Positions 1 to 9,204 are shown, counted from the first letter of the stretch. The stretch: 64,000 nucleotides of DNA from Streptomyces sp. NBC_00490 (GCF_036013645.1 NZ_CP107869.1:1922001-1986000), one strand, 5' to 3'. Numbers and translations: made by a program. Notes: generated from the letters alone by a model not told the origin.

Positions 1-1
1 C

Positions 2-2671
2 GTGGTGGGCACGATCGGCTCGAGTCCGGTCATCGACCGCCTCGTCGCGGCGGGACGGCTCGACGTCTCCGGGGTCCGGGGGCGCTGGGAGGCCTCCGTC
101 ACCCAGGTGGTGGAGCGCCCGGTGCCCGGTGTGCGGCGCGCCCTGGTCATCGCGGGCAGCGACCGGCGGGGCACCGTCTACGGCGTCTACGACACCTCGG
201 AGCGCATCGGGGTCTCCCCCTGGTACTGGTGGGCCGACGTGCCGGTCGAGCGCCGTGACACCGTGACGGTCCCGGCGGACACCGTCAAACGGCGTGAGCC
301 GTCCGTCCGTTACCGCGGCATCTTCATCAACGACGAGCAGAACCTGACCACGTGGTCGCACCGCACCCAGGAAACCGACAAGAACATCGGCCCCGAGACG
401 TACAAGCGCGTCTTCGAGCTCCTGCTCCGACTCAAGGCCAACTACCTGTGGCCGGCCATGCACCCCTACTCCGACTTCTTCAACAAGCACCGCGACAACC
501 CCGAACTGGCCGACCGCTACGGCATCGTCGTCGGCTCCAGCCACCCCGAGGCGCTGCTGCGCAACGGTGTCCACGAGTGGGAGCCGTGGGCCGCCGAGCA
601 CCCGAACGCGGACGGCACCCCGCCGGTGTACGACTACACCGTGAACCCCTCGGTCATCTCCGACTACTGGAGAGCCCGGGCGAGACAGAACGCGGCGTAC
701 GAGAGCAGCTGGACGCTCGGCATGCGGGGGCTGCACGACAGCGCGCTGGAGACGAAGTACGCGACGACGATCCCCGAGAAGGTCGTCGTGATGAACGACA
801 TCATCGCCGAACAGCGCCGGACCCTGACCGAGGAGGTCGGTGCGGCGGCCGAGCCGCAGATCTTCATCCCGTACAAGGAGGTGCTGGACCTCTACAACGC
901 GGGCGTCCAGGTCCCCGAGGACGTGACCCTGATCTGGCCGGACGACAACCACGGCAACATGCGCCAGCTGCCGAACGACGCGGAGCGCGCCCGTCCGGGC
1001 GGCAACGGCATCTACTACCACCTCTCCTACTGGGGCCGCCCGAAAAGCTATCTGTGGCTGGACACCACGCAACTGGCCAAGGTCTGGCAGGAGTTGCGCC
1101 GTGTGCATGAGCACGGCGTCGACCGCATGTGGATCTTCAACGTGGGTGACCTCAAGTCGATCGAGACCGGGCTGTCCTTCTCCATGGACATGGCCTGGGA
1201 CGTGGACCGGTGGGACGCCGACGACGTGGAGGACTTCCTCGCCGAGTGGGCCGGACGGCAGTTCGGGCGTCTGCACCGGCGGGAGATCGCGGCGATCCGC
1301 ACCGAGTACTACCGGCTGGCGGCGGAGCTGCGGCCGGAGTTCATCGCCCGCGGGATCCTGTCCGTGATCCACCACGGAGATGAGGCGGGGCGCCGCCTCG
1401 GCGCGTACGACCGGCTGCTGGGCCGGGTGCGGGCGGTGGGCGCCGAGTTGCCCGAGGCGTACCGGGACGCCTTCTTCGAACTGGTCGAATACCCGGTCCA
1501 TGGCGCCTACTTGATGAACCTCAAGTACTACTGGGCGGACCGCAACGGGCTGGCGGTGACACAGGGGCGCGGTGCGGGGACCAACCGGTTCGCGGACCTG
1601 GCAGAGGCGGCCCACGCCCAGGAGGCGGCGCTGACCAAGCGGTACAACACCGAGGTGGCGGGCGGGAAGTGGGACGGGATCGTGAACCCGTACCCTTCGC
1701 AGATCCCCAAGGCGCCGGGGCGGCCGAGCGTCACCCGGGTGGCCCGGCGCGAGACCTCGGGGCTCGGCGTGGCGGCCGAGGGAAACGAGACCGGGGCGGC
1801 CCGGCCGCTGTCCTTCTCCTCCTCCACCCGCGACCGGCGCTTCGTGGACGTCTTCAACACCGGCTTCCTCGCCCTGGACTGGACGGCCGAGCCCGGCGCC
1901 CCCTGGCTCCGGCTGAGCTCGGCGGGCGGATCCCTCACCGAGCAGACCCGGGTGTGGGTCGAGGTCGACTGGGCCCGGGCGCCCGAGGGCACGCTCGACA
2001 CGACGGTCACCTTCGCCGGGGCCGGCCAGAGCGCCGAGGTGCCGGTGCGGGTGGTCAACGACGGCGAGCGGGCCCTGCGGCGGGCCCGGGGGTTCGTCGA
2101 GGCCAACGGGTTCGTGTCGATCGACGCCGCGCACTTCGCGCGGCGGGTGGCGCGAGGCGGGGCGCGCTGGCGGGCCGTACGCGGACTCGGTCGTCGTACG
2201 GGCGCGATGGAGGCGGTCCCGTCGACGGCCGCCGCGGTCACCGAGGACTTCGCCGAGCAGGCACCGGAGTTGGGATACCGGGTGCGGTTCGCGAGCACGG
2301 GCACCTTCCCGGTCACCGTGTTCCGGCTGCCCTCCCTCGACGAGCGCGGCCATCGCCGGGTGGCCGTCGCGCTCGACGACCAGCCGGCCACCGTGCTCAC
2401 CGGGCAGTCGGTCGCCACCGGCAACCGGGGGGACGCGTGGGCGCGTCAGGTGGAGGACGGCGTCGAGAAACTGACGGCGCACGTGACCGTCACCGAAGCC
2501 GGTGACCACATGCTGCGGATCTTCATGGTGGACGCGGCGATCGCCGTGGACCAGATCGTCGTCGACACCGGTGGACTGCCCGTCAGTTACCTTGCCCCGC
2601 CCGAGAGTTATCACCCGGTGTTCAACCCCGAGCCCGCCTACGAGCCGGGACTGGACGTGCCGGGGCAGTAG
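2..2671 (+). CDS. GH115 xylan alpha-1,2-glucuronidase (5' partial)
   Basis: The predicted protein belongs to glycoside hydrolase family 115, enzymes that release glucuronic or 4-O-methylglucuronic acid side chains from glucuronoxylan. Family features visible are RGIFINDE at about residues 105-112 of the visible frame, the following LKANYLWPAMHP block, a long catalytic region, and a C-terminal beta-sandwich region from about residue 600 containing Trp/Gly-rich strands. About 889 codons are present. The frame is open to the window edge, and family members usually have roughly 100 more N-terminal residues including a secretion signal, so the apparent GTG at base 2 is probably not the true start. 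An SDR gene follows nine bases after the stop and is probably co-transcribed. The family call is strong. The exact substrate is inferred from the family. Confidence 0.88.
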   Translation: MVGTIGSSPVIDRLVAAGRLDVSGVRGRWEASVTQVVERPVPGVRRALVIAGSDRRGTVYGVYDTSERIGVSPWYWWADVPVERRDTVTVPADTVKRREPSVRYRGIFINDEQNLTTWSHRTQETDKNIGPETYKRVFELLLRLKANYLWPAMHPYSDFFNKHRDNPELADRYGIVVGSSHPEALLRNGVHEWEPWAAEHPNADGTPPVYDYTVNPSVISDYWRARARQNAAYESSWTLGMRGLHDSALETKYATTIPEKVVVMNDIIAEQRRTLTEEVGAAAEPQIFIPYKEVLDLYNAGVQVPEDVTLIWPDDNHGNMRQLPNDAERARPGGNGIYYHLSYWGRPKSYLWLDTTQLAKVWQELRRVHEHGVDRMWIFNVGDLKSIETGLSFSMDMAWDVDRWDADDVEDFLAEWAGRQFGRLHRREIAAIRTEYYRLAAELRPEFIARGILSVIHHGDEAGRRLGAYDRLLGRVRAVGAELPEAYRDAFFELVEYPVHGAYLMNLKYYWADRNGLAVTQGRGAGTNRFADLAEAAHAQEAALTKRYNTEVAGGKWDGIVNPYPSQIPKAPGRPSVTRVARRETSGLGVAAEGNETGAARPLSFSSSTRDRRFVDVFNTGFLALDWTAEPGAPWLRLSSAGGSLTEQTRVWVEVDWARAPEGTLDTTVTFAGAGQSAEVPVRVVNDGERALRRARGFVEANGFVSIDAAHFARRVARGGARWRAVRGLGRRTGAMEAVPSTAAAVTEDFAEQAPELGYRVRFASTGTFPVTVFRLPSLDERGHRRVAVALDDQPATVLTGQSVATGNRGDAWARQVEDGVEKLTAHVTVTEAGDHMLRIFMVDAAIAVDQIVVDTGGLPVSYLAPPESYHPVFNPEPAYEPGLDVPGQ

Positions 2672-2680
2672 GTTGCCCGC

Positions 2681-3433
2681 ATGAGTGAGAGCACATCCCG
2701 ACTGGCCGGGAAAGTCGTGGTGGTCACGGGTGCGGCCCGTGGTCAGGGCGCCGCGGAGGCGGCCGCCCTGGCCCGGGCCGGGGCCGAGGTGATCGCCACC
2801 GACGTACGGCCGGAGGACGACGGCTGCCGCCGCCTCGACGTGAGCAGCGAGACCGACTGGGCGGAGCTGGCCGCCGAGTTGGGAGCGACGTACGGCCATG
2901 TCCACGGTCTGGTCAACAACGCGGGCGTCATCCGGCGCGGGCGGCTCGGGGAGGTCGGCCCCGAGGAGATGGCACAGGTGCAGGCGGTCAACACGACCGG
3001 GCCCCTGCTCGGCATCCAGCGGCTCTCCCCGCTGATGCCGCCGGGCTCGTCGATCGTCAACGTCGGTTCGTCCGCCGCGCTGACCGGCTACTACCCCGTC
3101 GCCTACACGGCCAGCAAGTGGGCGCTGCGCGGGGTGTCGAGGATCGCGGCGATGGAGCTGGGGCCGCGGGGCATCCGGGTCAACACGATCCATCCGGGCT
3201 ACATCGAGACGGACATGACGGCCGCGGCCACCGAGACGTTCCGTGAGACGACGATCCGCGAGACGCCGCTCGGCCGCAGCGGCAGGCCCGACGACATCGC
3301 CCCGCTCGTGGTCTTCCTGATCTCCGACGAGTCCTCGTTCATCACCGGGACGGACATCCCGGTGGACGGCGGTCTCACGGCTCACGGCGGCGTCAAGTCC
3401 ATCTCGGACGCGATGCGACCGGACGGACCGTAG
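2681..3433 (+). CDS. SDR family NAD(P)-dependent oxidoreductase
   Basis: A classical short-chain dehydrogenase of 250 residues, expected to be cytosolic. It has the cofactor-binding glycine motif TGAARGQG at residues 16-23, NNAG at 79-82, a catalytic Ser around 130-131, and Tyr142 and Lys146 of YTASK. The C-terminal GTDIPVDGG element is usual in the family. The Asp after the second strand (ATDVR) suggests NAD rather than NADP preference, which is an inference. The start lies nine bases behind the GH115 stop, so the two are probably one transcript. A role in oxidising a sugar or uronate released by the glycosidase is plausible but not shown. Closest general resemblance is to 3-alpha/20-beta-hydroxysteroid-dehydrogenase-like SDRs, whose annotated substrates are often unreliable. 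Confidence 0.85.
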   Translation: MSESTSRLAGKVVVVTGAARGQGAAEAAALARAGAEVIATDVRPEDDGCRRLDVSSETDWAELAAELGATYGHVHGLVNNAGVIRRGRLGEVGPEEMAQVQAVNTTGPLLGIQRLSPLMPPGSSIVNVGSSAALTGYYPVAYTASKWALRGVSRIAAMELGPRGIRVNTIHPGYIETDMTAAATETFRETTIRETPLGRSGRPDDIAPLVVFLISDESSFITGTDIPVDGGLTAHGGVKSISDAMRPDGP

Positions 3434-3437
3434 AGAG

Positions 3438-3482
3438 CTCCGTGCGGACCGCCGGTCCCCCGCGCCGGCGGTCCGCACGGAG
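3438..3482 (+). terminator. Strong hairpin terminator after the SDR gene
   Basis: A perfect 18-bp inverted repeat (arms 3438-3455 and 3465-3482, left arm CTCCGTGCGGACCGCCGG) with a nine-base loop starts five bases after the SDR stop codon. There is no T-tract, as is common for terminators in high-GC actinomycetes. It should end the GH115-SDR transcript and separate it from the LuxR gene. Confidence 0.8.
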
Positions 3483-3657
3483 AGAGGGAGAGAGCCAGGC
3501 ATCCCCTCCGGGCCTGTTCTCCCCTGTCTGCGGTCGCCGGGGGCGCCGATGTGCTGGAGTACACGAGAACGTCGCTGTTGCTCTGTTGCATTCTGGAGGG
3601 GCAAGAGGTTGCGCAGGTATGGGTACAACTGCGTAGGCGAACGAGTGGAGCGCGAAC

Positions 3658-4428
3658 GTGGCACAGGGGCTGGGCGGAGCCTATGAACGCATGCTGGCGG
3701 TGGCCGTCGCCGCCCTCCACGAGCGGGATCCGGGGCGGTTGTGGCCGTTGGTGGCGGGCGCGCTGCCGGGTCTGATCGGGGCCGAGGTCCTGATCTACAA
3801 GCTGGACGACTGGAGCGAGAGCGGGGGCACGATCGGTCTGTCGCCCGGTGTGGAACCGGAGTTCGACGGGCTCGGCGACGAGGCCGTGGGACTGCTGCGG
3901 GCCGGGTATCCCTTCGCGGAGCACTACGGGGCGAGCCCGGACCGGGAGCCGGTGACGGCGCGTCGGGCGGCCGGGCGGAACTGGTCCGGGAGCCCGACCG
4001 CGCGGCTGCTCGACGACATCATGGACGTGGACCACGCGTTGGGGATTCCGCTGCCGCAGTCGAGGGCGCCGATCACCGGCTGCATCGTCTACCGCTCCGG
4101 GCGGGACTTCACCGATGAGGAAGTCGTGGTCGCGGGGCGGCTTCAGCCGCTGCTGGCGGGGATAGAGCAGCAACGGCAGCTCCTCCAGCGGGTGGTCGTG
4201 CCGAGCGGCGACGACGTGGGGCTGACGCCGCGGGAGTCGACCGTGCTGCTCCTGCTGGGCGACTCCCTGACGGCCGCCGCGATGGGCCGTCGCCTCGGTA
4301 TATCCGAGCGGACGGTGCACAAGCATGTCGCGAACGTCTACCGCAAGCTCGGCACCCATGACCGGCTCGGGACGGTGCTGCGCGCCCAGCGGCTGGGTCT
4401 TGTGCCCGCGCCGGCGTCACGGGGGTGA
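3658..4428 (+). CDS. LuxR-family transcriptional regulator
   Basis: A 256-residue regulator with a C-terminal LuxR-type winged helix-turn-helix at about residues 190-250 (LTPRESTVLLLLGDSLT, then ISERTVHKHVANVYRKLG). The N-terminal 180 residues have no receiver-domain aspartate pattern and resemble the GAF-like sensory regions of stand-alone Streptomyces LuxR proteins, so the ligand or input is unknown. The GTG start is chosen because GGAG lies just upstream and coding similarity begins there. The 3' end overlaps by 12 bases the convergent DHA2 exporter gene. Whether it controls that exporter or the upstream GH115-SDR pair cannot be told from sequence. Confidence 0.8.
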   Translation: MAQGLGGAYERMLAVAVAALHERDPGRLWPLVAGALPGLIGAEVLIYKLDDWSESGGTIGLSPGVEPEFDGLGDEAVGLLRAGYPFAEHYGASPDREPVTARRAAGRNWSGSPTARLLDDIMDVDHALGIPLPQSRAPITGCIVYRSGRDFTDEEVVVAGRLQPLLAGIEQQRQLLQRVVVPSGDDVGLTPRESTVLLLLGDSLTAAAMGRRLGISERTVHKHVANVYRKLGTHDRLGTVLRAQRLGLVPAPASRG

Positions 4429-5970
4429 GGGCACGCCGTCGCCCTTGAGGCGTTCCAGGTCGGACGGGCGGACCTGGATGGCGAGGACGGCGATCAGCGC
4501 GGCGAGGACGGCGAAGATCGCCGCCACGACGAAGGCGGCCGAGACTCCGGCGGTCAGGACCTCGTCGCCCCAGTGGCCGGGGAGTTGCCCGGTGCGCTTG
4601 AACTGCAGGAGTTCGGCCGGGGTCGCCTGGTCCAGGAAGCGCGGGACCTGCTTGTCCGCCTCGTTGGTGCTGGCCGTGCCGAACGTCGTGACCAGGATGG
4701 ACAGTCCCAGCGAACCGCCCACCTGCTGCGTGGCGTTGAGGAGTCCGGAGGCCGCGCCGGTCTCCTGGACCGGCACGTTGGAGAGCGCCATCAGGGTGAG
4801 CGAGACGAACTCCATGCCCATGCCCAGGCTGAAGACGAGGATCGGGCCGAGGACGCTGCCCGCGTAGGTGGAGTGGACGTCGGTCTGGGTCAGCCAGGCC
4901 AGTCCCGCCGCGGCCAGGATCGCGCCCACCACCATGAACGGCTTGGGTCCGTAGACGGGCAGGAACCGCGAGGCCAGCCCGGCGCCGACCGCGATGACCG
5001 CGCTGACCGGCAGGAAGGCGAACCCGGTGGCCAACGGGCTGAAGTTCAGGACGTTCTGCACGAAGAGCGTGAGGAAGAAGAACATGCCGAAGATCGCGGC
5101 GGCGAGGCACAGCATGATGCCGTAGGTGCCCGCGCGGTTGCGGTCGGCGAACATGTGCAGCGGTGTGATCGGCTGCCGGGAACGCCGTTCGACCAGGATG
5201 AACAGCGCGAGGAAGACGACGGCCGCGCCGAACGAGGCCAGCGTGAGCGCGTCCCGCCAGCCTTCCTGCGCGGCTCTGATGAACCCGTAGACCAGCAGGA
5301 CCATGCCGACGGTGGAGGTCAGTGCGCCGGTGAGGTCGAAGTGGCCCGGGTGGCGTTCGGACTCCCTGATCCAGCGGGGCGCGGCGAGGGCGATGAGCAG
5401 TCCGATGGGGACGTTGACGAAGAGCACCCATCGCCAGTTCAGATACTCGACGAGGATGCCGCCGGCGAGCAGCCCGATCGCGCCGCCGCCCGCCGAGACC
5501 GCGGCGAACACCCCGAACGCCCGGTTGCGTTCCGGGCCTTCGCGGAAGGTCGTGCTGATCAGAGAGAGGGCGGTCGGGGAGGCGATGGCGCCGCCGACGC
5601 CCTGGAGGGCGCGTGCGGACAGGAGTTGGGCCTCGTTCTGCGCGAACCCGCCGAGCAGGGACGCCAGGACGAAGAGCAGGACACCGAAGATGAAGACCCG
5701 CCGTCTGCCGAGGATGTCACCGGCGCGGCCGCCGAGGAGCAGCAGACCGCCGAAGGTGAGGGTGTAGGCGTTGACCACCCAGGCCAGGCTGGTGGTGGAG
5801 AAGTCCAGGGAGCGCTGGATGTCCGGCAGCGCGATGTTCACGATGGTGATGTCGAGGACCACCATCAACTGACACGAGGCGATGACCAGGAGGGCCAGGT
5901 TGTTTCCGCCACCGCCGGTGTTCCCGGTGGGGGCCTGGGCTGCGGAAGTCGACTGCGAGTCACTGGTCAT
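4417..5970 (-). CDS. DHA2 family MFS drug:H+ antiporter
   Basis: A 517-residue, 14-helix exporter of the drug:H+ antiporter-2 (EmrB/QacA) type. It shows the N-terminal VVLDITIVNIALPDI motif typical of DHA2 proteins, the loop motif GRAGDILGRRRVF between helices 2 and 3, and NWRWVLFVNVPIG at helix 6. Such proteins expel cationic or amphipathic drugs, dyes or secondary metabolites using the proton gradient. The hydrophilic N-terminus is Ser/Gly-rich and no strong Shine-Dalgarno is visible before the ATG. It converges on, and overlaps, the LuxR gene. The substrate cannot be predicted. Confidence 0.87.
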   Translation of the reverse strand: MTSDSQSTSAAQAPTGNTGGGGNNLALLVIASCQLMVVLDITIVNIALPDIQRSLDFSTTSLAWVVNAYTLTFGGLLLLGGRAGDILGRRRVFIFGVLLFVLASLLGGFAQNEAQLLSARALQGVGGAIASPTALSLISTTFREGPERNRAFGVFAAVSAGGGAIGLLAGGILVEYLNWRWVLFVNVPIGLLIALAAPRWIRESERHPGHFDLTGALTSTVGMVLLVYGFIRAAQEGWRDALTLASFGAAVVFLALFILVERRSRQPITPLHMFADRNRAGTYGIMLCLAAAIFGMFFFLTLFVQNVLNFSPLATGFAFLPVSAVIAVGAGLASRFLPVYGPKPFMVVGAILAAAGLAWLTQTDVHSTYAGSVLGPILVFSLGMGMEFVSLTLMALSNVPVQETGAASGLLNATQQVGGSLGLSILVTTFGTASTNEADKQVPRFLDQATPAELLQFKRTGQLPGHWGDEVLTAGVSAAFVVAAIFAVLAALIAVLAIQVRPSDLERLKGDGVPSPP

Positions 5971-6045
5971 GGGATATCGCGCTTTCAGGGGACGGTGGCG
6001 TCCACTGTTCGACCGTACGCCTGCCTCCAGAACGTCACCACTCGA

Positions 6046-6963
6046 TCAGCCGACACCCTCTCGGCCGACCGCGGCGGCGAGCGCCCCGTCGATGGTCGGG
6101 TGCTCGAAGGTGAAACCGGAGGCCGACAGGGCGCCCGGCACCACGCGCTGGCTCATCAGGATGCCGTCGGCGAACTCGCCCAGGACGAACCGCAGTGCGA
6201 AGCCCGGCACCGCGAAGACGGTCGGCCGGTGCAGGGCCCTGCCCACGGCGGCGGTGACGTCACGGTTGGTGGCGGGGTGCGGGGACGTCATGTTGACGGG
6301 TCCGGTGATGCCGTCCGTGGCGATGATGTGGCGCAGGGCGCGGACCGCGTCGGTCAGGGAGAGGTGACTCCAGTACTGGTCGCCGCTGCCCAGTCGCCCG
6401 CCGAGGCCTGCGCGGGCGAGCGGGAGCAGGCGTCCCATCGCCCCGCCGCGGGGCGACACGACGATGCCGAAGCGGGTGTTCACGACCCGCGTGCCGACCG
6501 CGCCGGCGCCCTGGGCGGCCGCCTCCCACTCCTGGCAGACGCCGGCCAGGAAGTCCCGGCCGGGCGCGCCCGACTCGTCGACCTCGGCCCTGCCGGTCTC
6601 GCCGTAGTAGCCGACGGCCGAACCGGACACGAACACCGGCGGCGGCTTCTCACAGGCCGTGATGGCCGTCGCGAGGGCGGTGGTGCCGAGGACGCGGCTG
6701 TCGCGGATCTGCTTCTTGTACGCCTGTGTCCAGCGGCGGTCCCCCACGCCCGCCCCGGCCAGTCCGACCACCGCGTCGGCGCCTTCGAGCACGGTGGGAT
6801 CCAGCAGACCCGCCTGCGGCTCCCACCGTGCCTCCGCGCTGCCGTCATCGCGGGACCGCGGCTCCCTGCGGACCAGTCGGGTCACCCGGTGCCCGTCGTC
6901 GAGCAGCGACGCGGCCAGGGCGCCGCCGATCAATCCCGAAGAACCGCTGATGACGACGTGCAT
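6046..6963 (-). CDS. TIGR01777 family NAD(P)-dependent oxidoreductase
   Basis: A 305-residue epimerase-like Rossmann protein of the TIGR01777 (YfcH/SulA-like) family. The N-terminus MHVVISGSSGLIGGALA is the nucleotide-binding glycine motif, GSAVGYYG is the family's YxxG block, and the C-terminal part from about residue 250 matches the DUF1731 region. Members are often annotated as nucleoside-diphosphate-sugar epimerases, but the reaction is undefined. The ATG at 6963 is chosen over upstream in-frame codons because similarity begins exactly there. The gene lies 49 bases downstream of the DHA2 exporter and could be the last gene of that operon. A 9-bp palindrome in its 5' region (6993-7014) suggests separate control. 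Confidence 0.83.
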   Translation of the reverse strand: MHVVISGSSGLIGGALAASLLDDGHRVTRLVRREPRSRDDGSAEARWEPQAGLLDPTVLEGADAVVGLAGAGVGDRRWTQAYKKQIRDSRVLGTTALATAITACEKPPPVFVSGSAVGYYGETGRAEVDESGAPGRDFLAGVCQEWEAAAQGAGAVGTRVVNTRFGIVVSPRGGAMGRLLPLARAGLGGRLGSGDQYWSHLSLTDAVRALRHIIATDGITGPVNMTSPHPATNRDVTAAVGRALHRPTVFAVPGFALRFVLGEFADGILMSQRVVPGALSASGFTFEHPTIDGALAAAVGREGVG

Positions 6964-6992
6964 GGGGGACCCCGATCCGGAGGGACACGCGA

Positions 6993-7014
6993 GATGCTTT
7001 AGACTTAAAGCATC
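6993..7014. promoter_or_regulatory. Perfect palindrome, operator-like, upstream of the TIGR01777 gene
   Basis: GATGCTTTA and its exact complement TAAAGCATC flank a 4-base centre (GACT). The site covers the last codon region of the exporter gene and sits about 30 bases upstream of the TIGR01777 start. It is AT-rich against a GC-rich background, and such islands usually mark operators or promoters. The binding protein is unknown. The MarR gene two genes upstream is one candidate, although its own promoter carries a different repeat. A weak intergenic stem-loop is the alternative. Confidence 0.5.
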
Positions 7015-8602
7015 ATACTCCCTGCTCCACGGCCGGAGCCCGCCGCACCCCGATCGCCGCCGCGACCGCGCCCAGCACCGCGAGGACACCGGTCGCCAGC
7101 ACCGCCGTGTGCACACCGTTCATGAACGCGTCGTGACTGCCCTCGACCACCGCGGCCTTCAGCTGCGCCGGCATCGCGTCGGAAACCGGCGCCACCCCCA
7201 TGGCCACCGCGTCCTGGGCCTCGCCCAGCCCGTGTGCCGTCCGCGCGGGCACTCCGGCGTCGGTCAGTTCGCCGGTGAGGGTGGAGCCCACCCGGCTGCT
7301 GATGACGGAGACCAGGACCGAGGTGCCGAGCGCGCCGCCGATCTGCAGCGCGGTGGCCTGGAGACCTCCGGCGACACCGCCGTCCCGCACCGGGGCGTTG
7401 CCCACGATGGCCTCCGAGGAGGCGGACATCACCATGCCGACGCCCAGGCCCATCGCGATGAAGGGCGGCCACATGGTGGCGTACGAGGAGTCGGCGCTCC
7501 AGGTGAGCATGGTGAACATGGCGGCGGCCTGGAGCAGCATGCCCAGCGGCATGGTGAACCTGGCGCTGAACCGCTCGGTCAGGGCGGCGCCGAGCGGGGA
7601 GGCGACCACGGAGGCGAGACTCAACGGCAGGGTGCGGACGCCGGCTTCGACGGGGGAGAAGCCGCGCACGTTCTGCAGGTAGAGCATGACGAAGAAGATC
7701 GTGCCGAGCAGGACGAAGAAGTTCAGGGCGGTGATGACGGTGCCCACGGTGAGGGCCGGGTTGCGGAACAGCCGCATGGGCAGCAGCGGGTGGGCGACGC
7801 GGGACTCGTGGAGACCGAAGACCAGCAGGACGACCACGCCCGCGCCGATCGCACCGAGGGTGCCGGCCGAAGTCCAGCCCCACGTCTCGCCCTTGACCAC
7901 ACCGAACACGACGGCGAGCAGACCCACGGCGAGCAGGACGACGCCGGGGATGTCGAACCTCTCCCCCGCGGCCGCGGTGTTCTTGCTCTGCGGCAGGACG
8001 AGCGCGCTGTAGACGAGGGCGATCACACCGATGGGGGCGTTGATGTAGAAGACGGACTCCCAGTTGACGTGCTGGACGAGCAGACCGCCGACGATGGGGC
8101 CGAGCGCGGTGGACACGGACGAGACCATGGCCCAGATGCCGACCGCCATACCGAACTTCCTCGGCGGGAACACCGCGCGCAGCAGACCGAGGGTGTTGGG
8201 CATCAGCAGGGCGCCGAAGAACCCCTGGACCGCGCGGAAGGCGATCACGCCCTCGATCGAGCCGGCGAGTCCGATCGCGACGGAGGCGAGGGTGAAGCCG
8301 GCGACGCCGATGAGATAGAAGGTGCGCCGCCCCAGACGGTCACCGAGCTTGCCGCCCAGGATCAGGGCGGCCGCCAGGGCCAGCAGATAGGAGTTGGTGA
8401 CCCACTGGAGGTCGGCGGTGGAGGCGTTGAGGTCGCGGCCGATCTCGGGGTTGGCGATGGACACGACCGAGCCGTCCAGGCCGACCATGAACAGGCCGAA
8501 GGCGACGGCGATCAGGGTCAGCCAGGGGTTGGAGCGGGGGCTGCGGCGGGCCTCGTCGACGGGCGCGGGCACCCCGACGGGAACGGCGGTGGAAGAGGGC
8601 AT
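7013..8602 (-). CDS. DHA2 family MFS transporter
   Basis: A 529-residue, 14-helix drug:H+ antiporter-2 protein. It has FMVGLDGSVVSIANPEI at helix 1, GGKLGDRLGRRTFYL after helix 2, and NWESVFYINAPIG at helix 6, all family hallmarks. ATG 8602 is chosen from several in-frame codons because AAGGA lies about 11 bases upstream and the sequence upstream is low-complexity. It follows a MarR gene on the same strand with a 71-base gap, the standard arrangement of a MarR-controlled multidrug efflux operon. The substrate is unknown. It is only distantly similar to the other DHA2 gene in this window, so it is not a recent local duplicate. Confidence 0.87.
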   Translation of the reverse strand: MPSSTAVPVGVPAPVDEARRSPRSNPWLTLIAVAFGLFMVGLDGSVVSIANPEIGRDLNASTADLQWVTNSYLLALAAALILGGKLGDRLGRRTFYLIGVAGFTLASVAIGLAGSIEGVIAFRAVQGFFGALLMPNTLGLLRAVFPPRKFGMAVGIWAMVSSVSTALGPIVGGLLVQHVNWESVFYINAPIGVIALVYSALVLPQSKNTAAAGERFDIPGVVLLAVGLLAVVFGVVKGETWGWTSAGTLGAIGAGVVVLLVFGLHESRVAHPLLPMRLFRNPALTVGTVITALNFFVLLGTIFFVMLYLQNVRGFSPVEAGVRTLPLSLASVVASPLGAALTERFSARFTMPLGMLLQAAAMFTMLTWSADSSYATMWPPFIAMGLGVGMVMSASSEAIVGNAPVRDGGVAGGLQATALQIGGALGTSVLVSVISSRVGSTLTGELTDAGVPARTAHGLGEAQDAVAMGVAPVSDAMPAQLKAAVVEGSHDAFMNGVHTAVLATGVLAVLGAVAAAIGVRRAPAVEQGV

Positions 8603-8673
8603 GGAGAAGCCAGGTCCTTGTACTGAAGAAGGAGAGGAAGAGGGCGACACGGACGAGCAGGCCGCCCGGGGCG

Positions 8674-9147
8674 TCAGCCCTGGGCGGCGCGGAGGTGACC
8701 GGTCAGGGCGTGCAGGGCACCCACGGCCGCACCGAGCGCCCGGCGCTCCCCGTCCGTCAACGCCTGGAGCGCGTCCACGAGATGGACGCTCATGAGCTGC
8801 TCGACCTCGGCGATCCGCTGCCGGGCCAGTGCCGTCAGATACAGGTGCGCGATCCGCTTGTCGGCGGTGTCCTGGCGCCGCTCCAGCTCTTCCTGCCGGG
8901 TGAGCTGCGAGACCAGTGCGCTGACGTTGTTCGGCTTCATCATCAGGGCCTCGGCGACCTCGCGGACCGTGGCGCCCTCGTGCGCCCGCACATGCCACAG
9001 CAGGGCCAGTTGGGCCTCGGGCGGCTTGGGGTGCGGGAAGTCCTGACTGACCCGCCGGTCCATGGCCCGGTGCAACGCGGGCAGGCACAGCAGGAGATCG
9101 GCGGCTACGCGGTCGATCTCCTGGGCGGAGGCGCTGGACGGGGGCAC
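8674..9147 (-). CDS. MarR family transcriptional regulator
   Basis: A 157-residue MarR-type winged-helix repressor. The recognition-helix region EALMMKPNNVSALVSQLTRQEELERRQ (about residues 66-92) is followed by the wing and a long C-terminal dimerisation helix. It is the first gene of an operon with the DHA2 exporter, so it probably represses efflux until a small ligand binds. The GTG at 9147 falls at the transcription start predicted from the -10 CATAAT, and there is no Shine-Dalgarno, so the mRNA is probably leaderless. It is transcribed divergently from the HEAT-repeat gene across a 96-base spacer that holds the repeats described separately. Confidence 0.85.
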   Translation of the reverse strand: MPPSSASAQEIDRVAADLLLCLPALHRAMDRRVSQDFPHPKPPEAQLALLWHVRAHEGATVREVAEALMMKPNNVSALVSQLTRQEELERRQDTADKRIAHLYLTALARQRIAEVEQLMSVHLVDALQALTDGERRALGAAVGALHALTGHLRAAQG

Positions 9148-9153
9148 ACGGAG

Positions 9154-9204
9154 ATTATGGGTATGCAGAGATACCTATGTCAAGATACCTATGTCAAGGT
9201 ATCT
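9154..9204 (-). promoter_or_regulatory. marR promoter with tandem 14-bp repeat and palindrome
   Basis: Read on the minus strand, the 14-mer TTGACATAGGTATC occurs twice in tandem (9184-9197 and 9170-9183). The copy nearer the gene supplies a consensus -35 TTGACA (9178-9183), with a -10 CATAAT (9154-9159) 18 bases downstream. The expected transcription start coincides with the GTG start codon. Overlapping the distal copy is a perfect 7-bp inverted repeat, AGATACC (9183-9189) and GGTATCT (9198-9204). This is a likely autoregulatory operator that could also affect the divergent gene. Confidence 0.68.

Noticed and set aside
4573..7002. Long plus-strand open frame opposite the first DHA2 exporter and the TIGR01777 gene
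   Set aside because: Both minus-strand genes have clear families. The plus-strand translation is repetitive in Arg/Gly/Asp/Gln and shows no motif.
4417..8602. Idea that the two DHA2 exporters are a recent tandem duplicate
   Set aside because: They differ in most residues outside shared family motifs and are separated by an unrelated gene, so common family membership explains the resemblance.
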